A DNA stretch of 19,241 bases, from contig WFTD01000053.1 in assembly GCA_015485755.1 (NCBI GenBank), positions 1 to 19,241 on the forward strand. Direction: 5' to 3'. This stretch comes from Patescibacteria group bacterium (GTDB lineage Bacteria; Patescibacteriota; Patescibacteriia; S139-126). Each line of letters begins with the position of its first letter. The stretch's first letter is position 1. Below are positions 1 to 7,694 of the stretch, one piece after another. The notes beneath the pieces were generated by a model that was not told where the DNA came from, did not search any database, and saw only the letters and a list, made by a program, of their open reading frames with translations. The translations under genes were made by a program, and so were the position numbers.

Positions 1-13
1 GTATAAAAAGTTT

Positions 14-1198
14 ATGGAATACAAAGTGGACAAAATGGTTAAATTTAAATTATCAACAGGCAGCTTGTCAAATCAGATAAGCAATTGGAGGTATTGCGGC
101 GATGATTATTATAAACCAAGCAAAGAAGAAGTCTTAGCTCGTCAGAGCGAAATTGACAGTTTTTTTAAGCAGGAAAATTATAAGATTATAATACCAATGA
201 AGGAAACCAGGCCGTTGATTAGATTTTTACTGCAGGCATTAAAAAACAAAGTACCTGCAGAAAACATCGTCATTATAAATGACAACAGCAGTTATAAGGC
301 GCAGCGGGCGGCGATGGCAACTTATCCAGGAGTTGTTATTGTTGATAAAGAAGAGATTTTACAAGTGCTAGATTGGGAGGCGCTCCAAAAAACTATATCA
401 TCCCCAAACATGCCAAGAGGCAAGGGCATAGCTGTTTTAGTTGGTTATTTGTATGTGTACATAAGCAATAAATTGCATTCCCAAAAAACTAAATGGATTT
501 TTCAGCATGATGCTGAAATTATTGAGACCAATACCTTAACTAATTTTGATTACCTAGTTTGGACCCTTATTGCTTCCCAGCAGAATCCTTTTCATATCAA
601 GATAGCCAAAGGAGGAAGAAATAACGAGGCAACTATGGTAGCTCGTTCTTTGCTTTTGAGTTTGTTGAATTTGCCTGACACGCCAGCAAACAACCAGATA
701 AAGTTGAGAGCAGTTGATTTGTTTAAGAAATTGACCCCTCTTAAATGGATGCTGACAGGACAATTCTTATTAGATGGCGATTTGGCCATGCAAAGGCCAT
801 TTGCCAGTGGTTATTTAGAGGAAACCCTTTTGTCCGTTTTTGTAAAAGATATTGCTTCTCATCGGACTTTGCAAGTGTCAAATCCTTATCCTTGCATAGA
901 TAATGACAATGATAAATATAAAGAAGACAGAATGATGCAAATTATTTCTAATTTTATTTTTATGTTAGCCTGTTTCCATAAGCCAGCCAGCAAGTGGACA
1001 ATAGATGACATTAGATTGTTTAATAACAAATTTATGGCAGATAAAGCAGTGTTTGGTTTTATCCCTCCTGGAGATGAGCCAGTTAAAATTTGCAGAAGCG
1101 ATAATAATCTTGTTATTCCCTCAGTTGTTATGATGGATAAAAAAGGGATAATAGATTGGGATAAAGTTGATCATTTTGTTAATAAAAACAAAATTTAA
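14..1198 (+). CDS. GT-A-fold glycosyltransferase, mannosylglycerate-synthase-like (GT78/GT81-type)
   Basis: A 394-aa cytoplasmic protein with no signal peptide or membrane segment. It reads as a retaining GT-A sugar transferase: a first beta-strand 'IIIPMKE' (residues 58-64), a nucleotide-side 'INDNSS' (88-93), 'PRGKG' (134-138), and a degenerate metal-binding DxD-like 'QHDAE' (164-168). The block 'GGRNNEATMVAR' (200-211) and 'TGQFLLDGDLAMQRP' (248-262) followed by 'YLEET' resemble, in order and spacing, the donor/acceptor region of mannosylglycerate synthase and glucosyl-3-phosphoglycerate synthase. The real substrate cannot be read from the sequence; glycerate or phosphoglycerate as acceptor is an inference. 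The frame is open to the window edge, so the start at 14 is uncertain; a second ATG lies at 35. It is followed after 51 nt by the gene at 1250, probably in the same transcript. Confidence 0.6.
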   Translation: MEYKVDKMVKFKLSTGSLSNQISNWRYCGDDYYKPSKEEVLARQSEIDSFFKQENYKIIIPMKETRPLIRFLLQALKNKVPAENIVIINDNSSYKAQRAAMATYPGVVIVDKEEILQVLDWEALQKTISSPNMPRGKGIAVLVGYLYVYISNKLHSQKTKWIFQHDAEIIETNTLTNFDYLVWTLIASQQNPFHIKIAKGGRNNEATMVARSLLLSLLNLPDTPANNQIKLRAVDLFKKLTPLKWMLTGQFLLDGDLAMQRPFASGYLEETLLSVFVKDIASHRTLQVSNPYPCIDNDNDKYKEDRMMQIISNFIFMLACFHKPASKWTIDDIRLFNNKFMADKAVFGFIPPGDEPVKICRSDNNLVIPSVVMMDKKGIIDWDKVDHFVNKNKI

Positions 1199-1236
1199 AA
1201 ACAGTTCTTTTACCAACAAATACCAACAAAAACAAA

Positions 1237-1243
1237 AAGGAGG
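1237..1243 (+). promoter_or_regulatory. Strong Shine-Dalgarno (AAGGAGG)
   Basis: AAGGAGG lies 6 nt upstream of the ATG at 1250 and fixes that start. It stands out because most other genes here have no recognisable ribosome binding site. Confidence 0.85.
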
Positions 1244-1249
1244 AAGGCA

Positions 1250-2176
1250 ATGAGATGTACATTGTCAAATCATGACGCTTGCTCTATTAATATTGCTTCA
1301 CAATTTCCTCGCTTAATTGAGGTGGTTGGAAGCTTATCGGATCAAGATGCCTTGCAGTATGGAACTTCTGACCCCACTATCAATCCGATTGAGATGCTGG
1401 CCACTGCCGCAGTAGTTGAAGAATTTTCTTTGCGCCGCTGGTATTTTTTCAACTACCCCTTATCAGATGATTGGTTGAGGCAAGATAAAAGCGTGATTTT
1501 TGGTCCCTATGGATTTCCTTATACAGACCTAAATAAAGCAGCTCAAGATATTGTTGGCCCAGATTTGTTTAGTCGGTTATCTCTGGTAAGTTTTAATAAG
1601 TTTGTTGATGATAATATTGGCAGCCTTACTTTAAGAGAAGTAGCTGAAATTATTAAGAAATTTAGGACTTATAGCAGGAATTTTGTAGCTGTTAATATTA
1701 TTAGGGAAGATTTGTCACAGCAGCGCGTTTATGTCAGCAGAAAAGATAAGCTATTTAAATCTTATTTTGCTGATTTGAGTTTGGGCGAGGTTGTAAATAA
1801 TGGCATATACAAGGTTGGCGGGGCGATTGTTTATTTTATGAGCGGGTATTATGCAGCTAAAGAAGGATTAGTTATTCTTTTACCTCATAATGTTTGGGGT
1901 GATGTTTGGTCGGCGTTTGCTGCTGGTGTTGATTTTGCTGGGCAGAAGGTTAAGGCTTTTCCAGTTGGCGGCGTGGATATGATGACAAAAAAACAAGTAG
2001 AATTGTTTAAACAAGATCGGCGTTGGCGCAAAGCGCCAGTTGCATCAGCTGCTTTTTTGAGAAGGCATCCGTTTTACCAACAATTTAAGTCCAGATTGCT
2101 GCAAGGCGATTACTGCGGAATAGTTCATGACGAAGAAAAAAACCAGTTTTATTTTGTTGATTTTTATTCAATTTAG
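1250..2176 (+). CDS. Hypothetical protein, 308 aa
   Basis: I do not recognise this family. The start is firm because a near-perfect Shine-Dalgarno precedes the ATG. The protein is soluble, with no signal peptide and no clear transmembrane segment. It is rich in aromatic residues and has a glycine-rich hydrophobic middle, 'VGGAIVYFMSGYYAAKEG' (about 190-207), then 'LPHNVWGDVWSAFAAG' and 'VGGVDMMTKKQ'. Histidines and aspartates are scattered without a classical metal motif. It follows the mannosylglycerate-synthase-like gene after 51 nt and a strong intrinsic terminator sits 15 nt after its stop, so the two probably form a two-gene unit. A role linked to the glycosyltransferase product is inferred from position only. 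Confidence 0.75.
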   Translation: MRCTLSNHDACSINIASQFPRLIEVVGSLSDQDALQYGTSDPTINPIEMLATAAVVEEFSLRRWYFFNYPLSDDWLRQDKSVIFGPYGFPYTDLNKAAQDIVGPDLFSRLSLVSFNKFVDDNIGSLTLREVAEIIKKFRTYSRNFVAVNIIREDLSQQRVYVSRKDKLFKSYFADLSLGEVVNNGIYKVGGAIVYFMSGYYAAKEGLVILLPHNVWGDVWSAFAAGVDFAGQKVKAFPVGGVDMMTKKQVELFKQDRRWRKAPVASAAFLRRHPFYQQFKSRLLQGDYCGIVHDEEKNQFYFVDFYSI

Positions 2177-2191
2177 GCAAGCGTCACTCAA

Positions 2192-2230
2192 GGAGAGCAA
2201 GTTTAACCTTGCTCTCCCCCTTTATTTTAT
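2192..2230 (+). terminator. Rho-independent terminator
   Basis: A perfect 10-bp stem, GGAGAGCAAG (2192-2201) with CTTGCTCTCC (2208-2217), encloses a 6-nt loop and is followed by a C/T-rich tract ending in TTTATTTTAT. It ends the unit of the two upstream genes and lies only 16 nt before the next gene's ATG, so that gene needs its own very short promoter or limited read-through. Confidence 0.85.
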
Positions 2231-2246
2231 TATTAAGTTAAACATT

Positions 2247-2984
2247 ATGGATAAGAAAAATAACAAAGTGTTGCTTTTTACCGCCCATCCAGACGATCAT
2301 TTGATTTGCGCTGGAACATTAATGTGGTTAAAAGACCAGGGGTTTGAGTTACAAGAGATAGTGGCTACTGGCGGAGAAAAAGGCCCCTGGTTTGAAGATG
2401 AAAATATTCAGAAAGTTGATTTTGACAAGAACAAGTTAAAAGAGGTGCGTCAAGCAGAGATTGGGCAAGCGGCCAAGATAATTGGCATTGACAAAACAAC
2501 ATTTTTGGGATTGCCTGATAGCGCTGTTATGAAAACTCCCAAGTTAGTTGAGCGTTTGGTTAAAATTATCAGGCAAGAGCGTCCCATTATAATTTTTGTT
2601 CACAATCCTTATGATTACCATTCAGATCATATAGAGGTGAGCAAAATGGTGTTAGAAGCAGCAGAGAGAGCTATGTGGACTTATTTGCCAGAATTGGGCA
2701 AATCATACAAAGTGCCGATCATATTATTGGCGGAAGGTTTTTATTTTGGCAAACCGCACATATTGGTTGACATCACAGATTATAAGAAAAAAAAGGAGGA
2801 GGTGGTTGATGTGTATTTGTCCCAAATTTACCCTCGGGAAAGAGCTTTACTTGAGTCAATAAATAAATATAGAGGATTCTTTTTGCGCGACCACAGCAAG
2901 ACTGATGCAGAATGTTTTGAAATACCAGATCAGTACCCAATAGATTTTAGGCGCCTGATAGATATTTTTTCTAAAAGGATTTAA
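2247..2984 (+). CDS. PIG-L/LmbE-family N-acetylglucosaminyl deacetylase
   Basis: A 245-aa zinc-dependent de-N-acetylase of the PIG-L/LmbE/MshB family. The N-terminal beta-strand leads into 'AHPDDH' (13-18), a variant of the family's AHPDDE box; H14 and D17 would bind zinc and D16 would be the catalytic base. The third zinc ligand falls in 'HNPYDYHSDH' (119-128), most likely H128. The final E of the classical box is replaced by H. An upstream in-frame ATG at 2127 exists but lies inside the preceding gene and before a terminator, so 2247 is chosen; there is no Shine-Dalgarno. Likely substrates are N-acetylated sugars or glycoconjugates, but the exact one is unknown. The 3' end overlaps the stop of elp3 on the other strand by 4 nt. 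Confidence 0.88.
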   Translation: MDKKNNKVLLFTAHPDDHLICAGTLMWLKDQGFELQEIVATGGEKGPWFEDENIQKVDFDKNKLKEVRQAEIGQAAKIIGIDKTTFLGLPDSAVMKTPKLVERLVKIIRQERPIIIFVHNPYDYHSDHIEVSKMVLEAAERAMWTYLPELGKSYKVPIILLAEGFYFGKPHILVDITDYKKKKEEVVDVYLSQIYPRERALLESINKYRGFFLRDHSKTDAECFEIPDQYPIDFRRLIDIFSKRI

Positions 2985-4609
2985 TTTAATTTTTTCACCA
3001 TATAAGTTCCCTGCAAGCGATAATTTAGTTTTTTGCGATAATATTGCCTAACACCAATACCGGAGATAACTGCCATTTTGCGGTAGCCATTTTCTTGGGC
3101 GATTTTTTCAGCTAGCGCCATTAGTTTTTTGCCCAGACCCTTGTGTTGGATTTTGTCAGGCGCGTTTTGCTGGTGGTGTAGAAGCTCTCCATAAACATGC
3201 AGTTCGCGAATCAAAGCGGCGCTTTTGAGCTCGGGAAAAAGAATGTCGCTGTTTGGTCCGTTGAGGCGCAGGCGGACAAAGCCAAAGATAGCATCTCGGT
3301 CAGGTGTTTCATAAGAGATAAAGAATTCTCTGCCGCCGGCTGCTTCATATTCATCAATGAATAGTTTGGCCTTTTTAAGGTTGGTAGTTTTTTGCCTAGC
3401 CTCTCGGCAGCGAATACAGCGGCAACGCAGCCCCTGTTTTTGCATTTCTTTTTGCAAAAGCTCTCTGAGGTTGGTTAGTTTGTTTCCAGCTTCAATGCTT
3501 TGGGAAGGAAAGTCGCGGATTAGGCGATTGATGCGGCAATAGTAAGGCACAATTTGCTTTAATTTGAGCAGAAGGTCAAATAATTTCTTTTCAGGGTAAG
3601 GCTTGTATTTGCCGCTTTTCCACCATTTATACAGGGGGGCGTATTTTGAGACAATGGTTGGGTAGATTTTTATTTGGTCTGGTCTAAAATTTGGATCAGC
3701 AAAAATTTTTTCTAAAGTTTTTTTATCTTTGGCTGGGGTTGCGCCCGGCAAATTTTGCATGACATGATAGTCAATTTTAAAGCCGTTGTCACGCAGCCGT
3801 TTGGTAGCGGTAATTATGTGTTTGATTTTGTGTCCGCGTTTGATTAGGTCAAGTATTTTGTCATCTAAAATCTGCACTCCTAGCTGGACCCGCGTGCAGC
3901 CAAGCTCTCGCAGCCGCTTTGTTTCTTTGACTGTTACCCAATCAGGCCTAGTTTCCAAAGTAATGCCAATAATGCGATAGGCAGCAGTTTCATTTATTTT
4001 TTGCGCTTGTTTTAGGTTGTATGATCTTTTGCTTTTGGGAATGGTTTTCCCTTGGATTAGGTAGGGAAAGTAGTTAACTGCTTCAAAACAGCGCTTAATA
4101 AACCATTTTTGGTAAGACCAAGGATAAGCTGACCAGGTACCACCCAAAACCAGCAGCTCAATTTTGTCAGGGATATGGCCATTAAGATAAAGGGCTTTCA
4201 TCCGGTAAAAGACTTGGCGAAAAGGATCAAACTTATGCGCCACTGCCCGCATTGCCCCAGGCTCAGTAGAGAGGTAGCTTTTGGGCATGCCTGGTTCTAG
4301 AGGGCAATAGATACATTTACCCGGGCAAGGATAGGGTTTAGTTAGGACAGTGATGGGCGTAACTCCTGAGATGGTGCGAGTAGGCCTGACTTTGAGCAAC
4401 TTTTCTAAATTTTTGTCAGCTTTTATTTTTTTCTTTTTAACTAGGCTTTGGTATACTGACCTTAGTTCATTTTTTGGTTGTGGCGGCAATTTATAGCGTC
4501 CAGCAATTTGCCTGTTCCAATGATAAAAGCGTCGCTCGTTCGGATTTTTTTCCTGAGCTATCATCAAAATTATCTCTTCTTGGATTTTTTCTTTTTTAAT
4601 TTTGTTCAT
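2981..4609 (-). CDS. elp3: tRNA uridine(34) acetyltransferase / radical SAM enzyme Elp3
   Basis: A 542-aa full-length Elp3, which uses acetyl-CoA and radical SAM chemistry to make 5-carboxymethyluridine (or its amide) at the tRNA wobble position. The radical SAM cluster motif is CPGKCIYC (C95, C99, C102). Family blocks follow in order: 'EPGAMRA' (116-122), 'LVLGGTWSAYP' (153-163), 'GITLETRPDW' (215-224), 'GCTRVQLGVQ' (237-246), 'RPDQIKIYPT' (309-318), and a cysteine cluster RCRCIRC (395-401) suited to zinc. The C-terminal GNAT domain has 'IRELHVYG' (467-474), the acetyl-CoA loop 'QHKGLGKKL' (488-496), and 'RQYYRKKLNYRLQGTYMVK'. Eukaryotic Elp3 works in the six-subunit Elongator; bacterial and archaeal ones act alone. 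It starts 2 nt from a divergent Trm9-like methyltransferase. Confidence 0.96.
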   Translation of the reverse strand: MNKIKKEKIQEEIILMIAQEKNPNERRFYHWNRQIAGRYKLPPQPKNELRSVYQSLVKKKKIKADKNLEKLLKVRPTRTISGVTPITVLTKPYPCPGKCIYCPLEPGMPKSYLSTEPGAMRAVAHKFDPFRQVFYRMKALYLNGHIPDKIELLVLGGTWSAYPWSYQKWFIKRCFEAVNYFPYLIQGKTIPKSKRSYNLKQAQKINETAAYRIIGITLETRPDWVTVKETKRLRELGCTRVQLGVQILDDKILDLIKRGHKIKHIITATKRLRDNGFKIDYHVMQNLPGATPAKDKKTLEKIFADPNFRPDQIKIYPTIVSKYAPLYKWWKSGKYKPYPEKKLFDLLLKLKQIVPYYCRINRLIRDFPSQSIEAGNKLTNLRELLQKEMQKQGLRCRCIRCREARQKTTNLKKAKLFIDEYEAAGGREFFISYETPDRDAIFGFVRLRLNGPNSDILFPELKSAALIRELHVYGELLHHQQNAPDKIQHKGLGKKLMALAEKIAQENGYRKMAVISGIGVRQYYRKKLNYRLQGTYMVKKLN

Positions 4610-4611
4610 AT

Positions 4612-5340
4612 ATGATGAGCCAAAAAAAAGCTGATAAAATTATTGAACAGACAGCTAAAATTTATGATAAAATAGCACCTCATTTTGCCGCTACCAGAGA
4701 AAAACTTTGGCCAGAGATGTTTGCTTGGCGTAAATATGTGCAAACAGGAGACAAAGTTCTTGATATTGGCTGCGGCAGTGGTAGGTTATTGCAATTATTT
4801 AATGATTTAAATATATCATACTATGGCGTTGATATCTCGGCTAAATTATTGGAAATTGCCAAGAGAAACAGTCAGCATTATAAACTATCTGAAATATATT
4901 GGCAACAGGCTTCATTGACATCATTGCCTTTGCCTGATAATTTTTTTGATAAAGTTTTTTGCGTGGCTACTTTGCAGCATATACCATCCTCAGCTTATCG
5001 CTTTCAAGCAGCAAATGAAATGTACCGCGTGTTAAAGGCGGGGGGAATACTGTTTATGACAAACTGGTACCTTTGGAACAAATGGGCTAACAAGAAATAT
5101 AATATAACCAAACAGGTTAAGCTCAATTGGTTAAAGGGGCTTGACCGCGGCGATGTTTTGATTCCTTGGAAAGACAGTTCTGGAATTATAAGCAAGCGTT
5201 ATTACCATGCCTTTACCAAGCCAGAAATAAAAACGCTACTTGAGCAGGCTGGCTTTATTGTTGAAAAAAATTTTTTATCGTTTTTAGACAAACAGCAGAC
5301 AAGAGAAAATATTGTGACTATTGCTGTCAAACCAGTTTGA
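4612..5340 (+). CDS. Trm9/ALKBH8-like SAM-dependent tRNA methyltransferase (putative)
   Basis: A 242-aa class I methyltransferase. General SAM features are motif I 'VLDIGCGSGR' (49-58), the acidic end of beta-2 'GVDIS' (72-76), 'PLPDNFFDKVFCVATLQHI' (106-124) and 'EMYRVLKAGGILFMTNW' (136-152). Features specific to the Trm9/ALKBH8 methyltransferase family are the N-terminal 'YDKIAPHFAATREKLWP' (18-34; family pattern Y-IAPHF--TR---WP), 'GDVLIPWK' (180-187; family DVFVPW) and 'KRYYHAFTKPEI' (195-206; family RYYHLYREGEL). Trm9 methylates the carboxymethyl group of cm5U34, the Elp3 product, giving mcm5U. Its divergent neighbour is elp3, with start codons 2 nt apart. The obligate eukaryotic partner Trm112 is not in the window. 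The alternative is a generic Methyltransf_11 enzyme. ATG at 4615 is a second possible start. It ends with UGA. Confidence 0.82.
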   Translation: MMSQKKADKIIEQTAKIYDKIAPHFAATREKLWPEMFAWRKYVQTGDKVLDIGCGSGRLLQLFNDLNISYYGVDISAKLLEIAKRNSQHYKLSEIYWQQASLTSLPLPDNFFDKVFCVATLQHIPSSAYRFQAANEMYRVLKAGGILFMTNWYLWNKWANKKYNITKQVKLNWLKGLDRGDVLIPWKDSSGIISKRYYHAFTKPEIKTLLEQAGFIVEKNFLSFLDKQQTRENIVTIAVKPV

Positions 5341-5378
5341 TAGTAGCAGAGTTTATTTTAGTGTAGTATCATATAAAT

Positions 5379-6515
5379 ATGAAAAAGTTAATTTTAATAA
5401 TTTGGCTGCTGGTGTTTATACCCAAAAGCGTTGGGGCAAGCGGCGGCATTGTAGATGATAATTACACTGCTTTTGGCGACAGGTTGGTTTTGACAGATAC
5501 ATACAAAAAAGATTTACTAGCAGTAGGTAATGAGATTGAGATAAAGGGGAAGGTAGGCGGTGATTTATTTGTGGCGGCAGACAAGGTGAAAATTTCTGGT
5601 ATTGTCGTCGGAAATGTTTGGTTGGCTGCAGGACAAGCTGAATTATTTTCTCAAGTAGGAGGATCAGTGCGAGGTGTAGCCGACAAAATTATTATCAAAG
5701 GTGAAATCGGAAAAAATTTGTTTATTAGGGGAGGCCGGTTGGTAGAGGTAAAAAGTAAAGTTGGCTGCGATGTGTATCTGAATGCTTACCAAGTGAAGTT
5801 GTCAGGGCAGGCAAGAAGGGCTGATATAAAGGCAAACAAACTAACAGCAGACGGAAAATTTGAGTATATGGTGATAAAGAGCAAGGGCAGCTCGCCTTTG
5901 GTTAAAATTGGCGATTCAGCTAGAATCAATGATTTAACCGTTTTGTCTGCAGCTGAGCCAGTTATGGCAGAAGGGGCTCAGGTTAACAAACTAAATATCA
6001 AAACAATTTCTAAAACAAATTTGTTTTATGATGGCTTGTTTAGGTGGATAGTATCTGTATTTAGCTTATTGGCGGTTGGTTTGGTATTGTTTTATTTTAC
6101 TCGCAATTGGCTTCAACATTCAGCCGAATTGTTATCCGAAGAGCTTGGTAAAAATTTTATTTGGGGAGGTGGTTGGATTGTTTTGGCTCCGCTGGTGGTA
6201 TTTGTGTTATTTTTAACCACCATCGGCATACCTTTGGCGGCAATGTTGCTAGTAATATGGGCTAGCGGTTTTTATTTAGCCCAGGTGCTGTCTAGCTTTT
6301 GGTTGGGAAGAATGATTTATTTTAGATTAAGAAATAAGCCGGCCTTGACCCCTGAAGATTACGCTCCCTCGTCTTTATTGCCTTTAATTATTGGCGTGAT
6401 TGCATTTAAATCTATATCCGCGTTGCCGTTGTTGGGACAAATATTTTTTGTGTTGGCCATAATCGTTGCTAGCGGTAGCGGAGTTAGGGTAATATGGAGT
6501 TATATTAAGGAATAA
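5379..6515 (+). CDS. Membrane protein with bactofilin-like (polymer-forming) beta-helix domain
   Basis: A 378-aa exported membrane protein. Residues 1-20 form a signal peptide ending 'SVGA'. Residues 40-210 form short hydrophobic/glycine repeats typical of a right-handed beta-helix, e.g. 'VGGDLFVAADKVKISG', 'VVGNVWLAAGQAEL', 'VGGSVRGVADKIIIKG', 'IGKNLFIRGGRL' and 'VGCDVYLNAYQVKLSG', as in bactofilin-like proteins. The C-terminal half has about four to five membrane segments (roughly 223-241, 263-281, 283-305, 334-370). The beta-helix would face outside and the C-terminus anchor it. It is first in a four-gene envelope operon: the next gene starts 2 nt after its stop. The 38-nt gap before it holds TAGTAT at 5364-5369 as a possible -10. 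Exact role unknown; a structural envelope function is inferred. Confidence 0.8.
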   Translation: MKKLILIIWLLVFIPKSVGASGGIVDDNYTAFGDRLVLTDTYKKDLLAVGNEIEIKGKVGGDLFVAADKVKISGIVVGNVWLAAGQAELFSQVGGSVRGVADKIIIKGEIGKNLFIRGGRLVEVKSKVGCDVYLNAYQVKLSGQARRADIKANKLTADGKFEYMVIKSKGSSPLVKIGDSARINDLTVLSAAEPVMAEGAQVNKLNIKTISKTNLFYDGLFRWIVSVFSLLAVGLVLFYFTRNWLQHSAELLSEELGKNFIWGGGWIVLAPLVVFVLFLTTIGIPLAAMLLVIWASGFYLAQVLSSFWLGRMIYFRLRNKPALTPEDYAPSSLLPLIIGVIAFKSISALPLLGQIFFVLAIIVASGSGVRVIWSYIKE

Positions 6516-6517
6516 TT

Positions 6518-6955
6518 ATGGTTAGTTTTGATATAAAACCTCCTCGCCAGCGGCGTCGGTTGGCAGCGCCTACTTCCTCTGGGCCGCGGCGGGCCATAAA
6601 ATCAGTTCAGCCGCAAGCTGCACAGCCAAAACAAGCAGGCGTTGATCATCAAGCGGTTGTTAAGATTGTTGTGGCGGTAATAATTATGGTGGGTGTTGGC
6701 ATTGTTGGCATTCGGTTGATGCTGGATAAATCCGACTCGCAAAATAGGCAAGACGATAAGCCGCTTGTTTCTAATGGTGAAATGGGGAAAGATATTTTTG
6801 ATTATTATAAATGGCAGGATGATTTTAAACTCTGGCAAGACAGTCTGCAGCAAAACAACATCCTTATTTCTACCATAGTTGAATTTGATAATGAGAGGCA
6901 AAAACTAGATAATATTTTCACAGCAAGCAATGAAAGTAAGTCGGATAAAAAATAA
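6518..6955 (+). CDS. Small single-pass membrane protein with WQxDFxxWQ motif
   Basis: A 145-aa protein of no family I recognise. The N-terminus (1-47) is basic and proline-rich ('PPRQRRRL', 'GPRRAIKS', 'QPQAAQPKQ') and probably cytoplasmic. One transmembrane helix follows at about 48-68 ('VVKIVVAVIIMVGVGIVGI'), then an acidic extracytoplasmic tail with 'WQDDFKLWQ' at 99-107. The same W-Q-x-D-F-x-x-W-Q pattern recurs in the product of the next gene, whose ATG lies 26 nt inside this gene's 3' end. Spacing to the previous gene is 2 nt, so translation is probably coupled along the operon. Confidence 0.75.
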   Translation: MVSFDIKPPRQRRRLAAPTSSGPRRAIKSVQPQAAQPKQAGVDHQAVVKIVVAVIIMVGVGIVGIRLMLDKSDSQNRQDDKPLVSNGEMGKDIFDYYKWQDDFKLWQDSLQQNNILISTIVEFDNERQKLDNIFTASNESKSDKK

Positions 6956-7691
6956 ATATATTGCTTACCTGGCTTTGGTCAGTGTGTTTGCCGGAACAGT
7001 TGCTTGGGGGAGCCCTCTTTCTATCAGTCGCTGGCAGCAGAGCAGGTTAAACTGGCAAAGAGATTTTGCTCGTTGGCAGGCTTTGGCTACTTCTACTGAT
7101 GATGTTGTTAGAATTGAGGCTTTGGTCAAAGCACAAATTAGCGCTAGTGAATTAATTGTTAGCTATTTTCAAATTTGGCGAGATGAACTGCTGCCATTGA
7201 GTGGAGAAGGTGAAACTTCTTCGCTGGCAAAAACAGTTACTAGCGAGCATGAGTGGTGGCAAAATAGCCTCCGCCAATTGACGCTACTTGATTTGGCAAC
7301 AGCAAATCAAGATATTAACCTTTCTCAGCAATTAACAGATAGATGGAAAACAACTAAGATCAAGTCAGATCAAGTTAGCAGAAGAATAGTGTTGTTGAGG
7401 TTTAAAATGATGTATAGGCAACTTCAAAAATTGGGCAATGAGTTAAAACAAGCTGAATCCGCTTTGACTTATCCGGTTGGTTGGCGTCCTTTTTCTGAAA
7501 TTGCTTCTCAGTGGCAGCAGGTTATGGAACAGATCAGACTATCTTTGCAGTTGGCAGAGCAACAATGGCAGGCTTTAGCCGCATCCAACCAAGCCGATGA
7601 TAGCCAGAGATTGCTTTATACATTACAGCAAATTCAACAATCAATGGTATCAGCCCAAGAATTATTGTTGAATTTGCAGCAGTTAAAATAA
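6930..7691 (+). CDS. Exported or anchored helical protein with WQxDFxxWQ motif
   Basis: A 253-aa protein with an N-terminal signal or anchor (about 9-28, 'KYIAYLALVSVFAGTVAWGS'), then an almost wholly helical, glutamine- and tryptophan-rich body. 'WQRDFARWQ' (42-50) directly after the membrane segment matches 'WQDDFKLWQ' in the preceding protein. Later stretches such as 'YRQLQKLGNELKQAESAL' and 'LQLAEQQWQALAAS' look like coiled coil or helical bundle. No enzyme motif is visible. The start overlaps the upstream gene by 26 nt and the next gene begins 3 nt after the stop, so it belongs to the envelope operon. A structural or partner-binding role at the cell surface is inferred. Confidence 0.75.
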   Translation: MKVSRIKNKYIAYLALVSVFAGTVAWGSPLSISRWQQSRLNWQRDFARWQALATSTDDVVRIEALVKAQISASELIVSYFQIWRDELLPLSGEGETSSLAKTVTSEHEWWQNSLRQLTLLDLATANQDINLSQQLTDRWKTTKIKSDQVSRRIVLLRFKMMYRQLQKLGNELKQAESALTYPVGWRPFSEIASQWQQVMEQIRLSLQLAEQQWQALAASNQADDSQRLLYTLQQIQQSMVSAQELLLNLQQLK

Positions 7692-7694
7692 GTT

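Noticed and set aside
1209..1235. Short direct repeat (accaacaaa twice) before the 308-aa gene as a regulatory or CRISPR-like repeat.
   Set aside because: Only two short A/C-rich units; not more than expected in such AT-rich leader DNA.
2127..2246. N-terminal extension of the PIG-L deacetylase from an ATG at 2127.
   Set aside because: It lies inside the upstream gene and spans a strong terminator; the family's first strand begins right after the ATG at 2247.
2981..4609. Elp3 as the missing radical SAM member of the AmmeMemoRadiSam system.
   Set aside because: Its full-length similarity, including the GNAT domain, is to Elp3; the AmmeMemoRadiSam enzyme is a different radical SAM family, and the genes lie over 10 kb apart.
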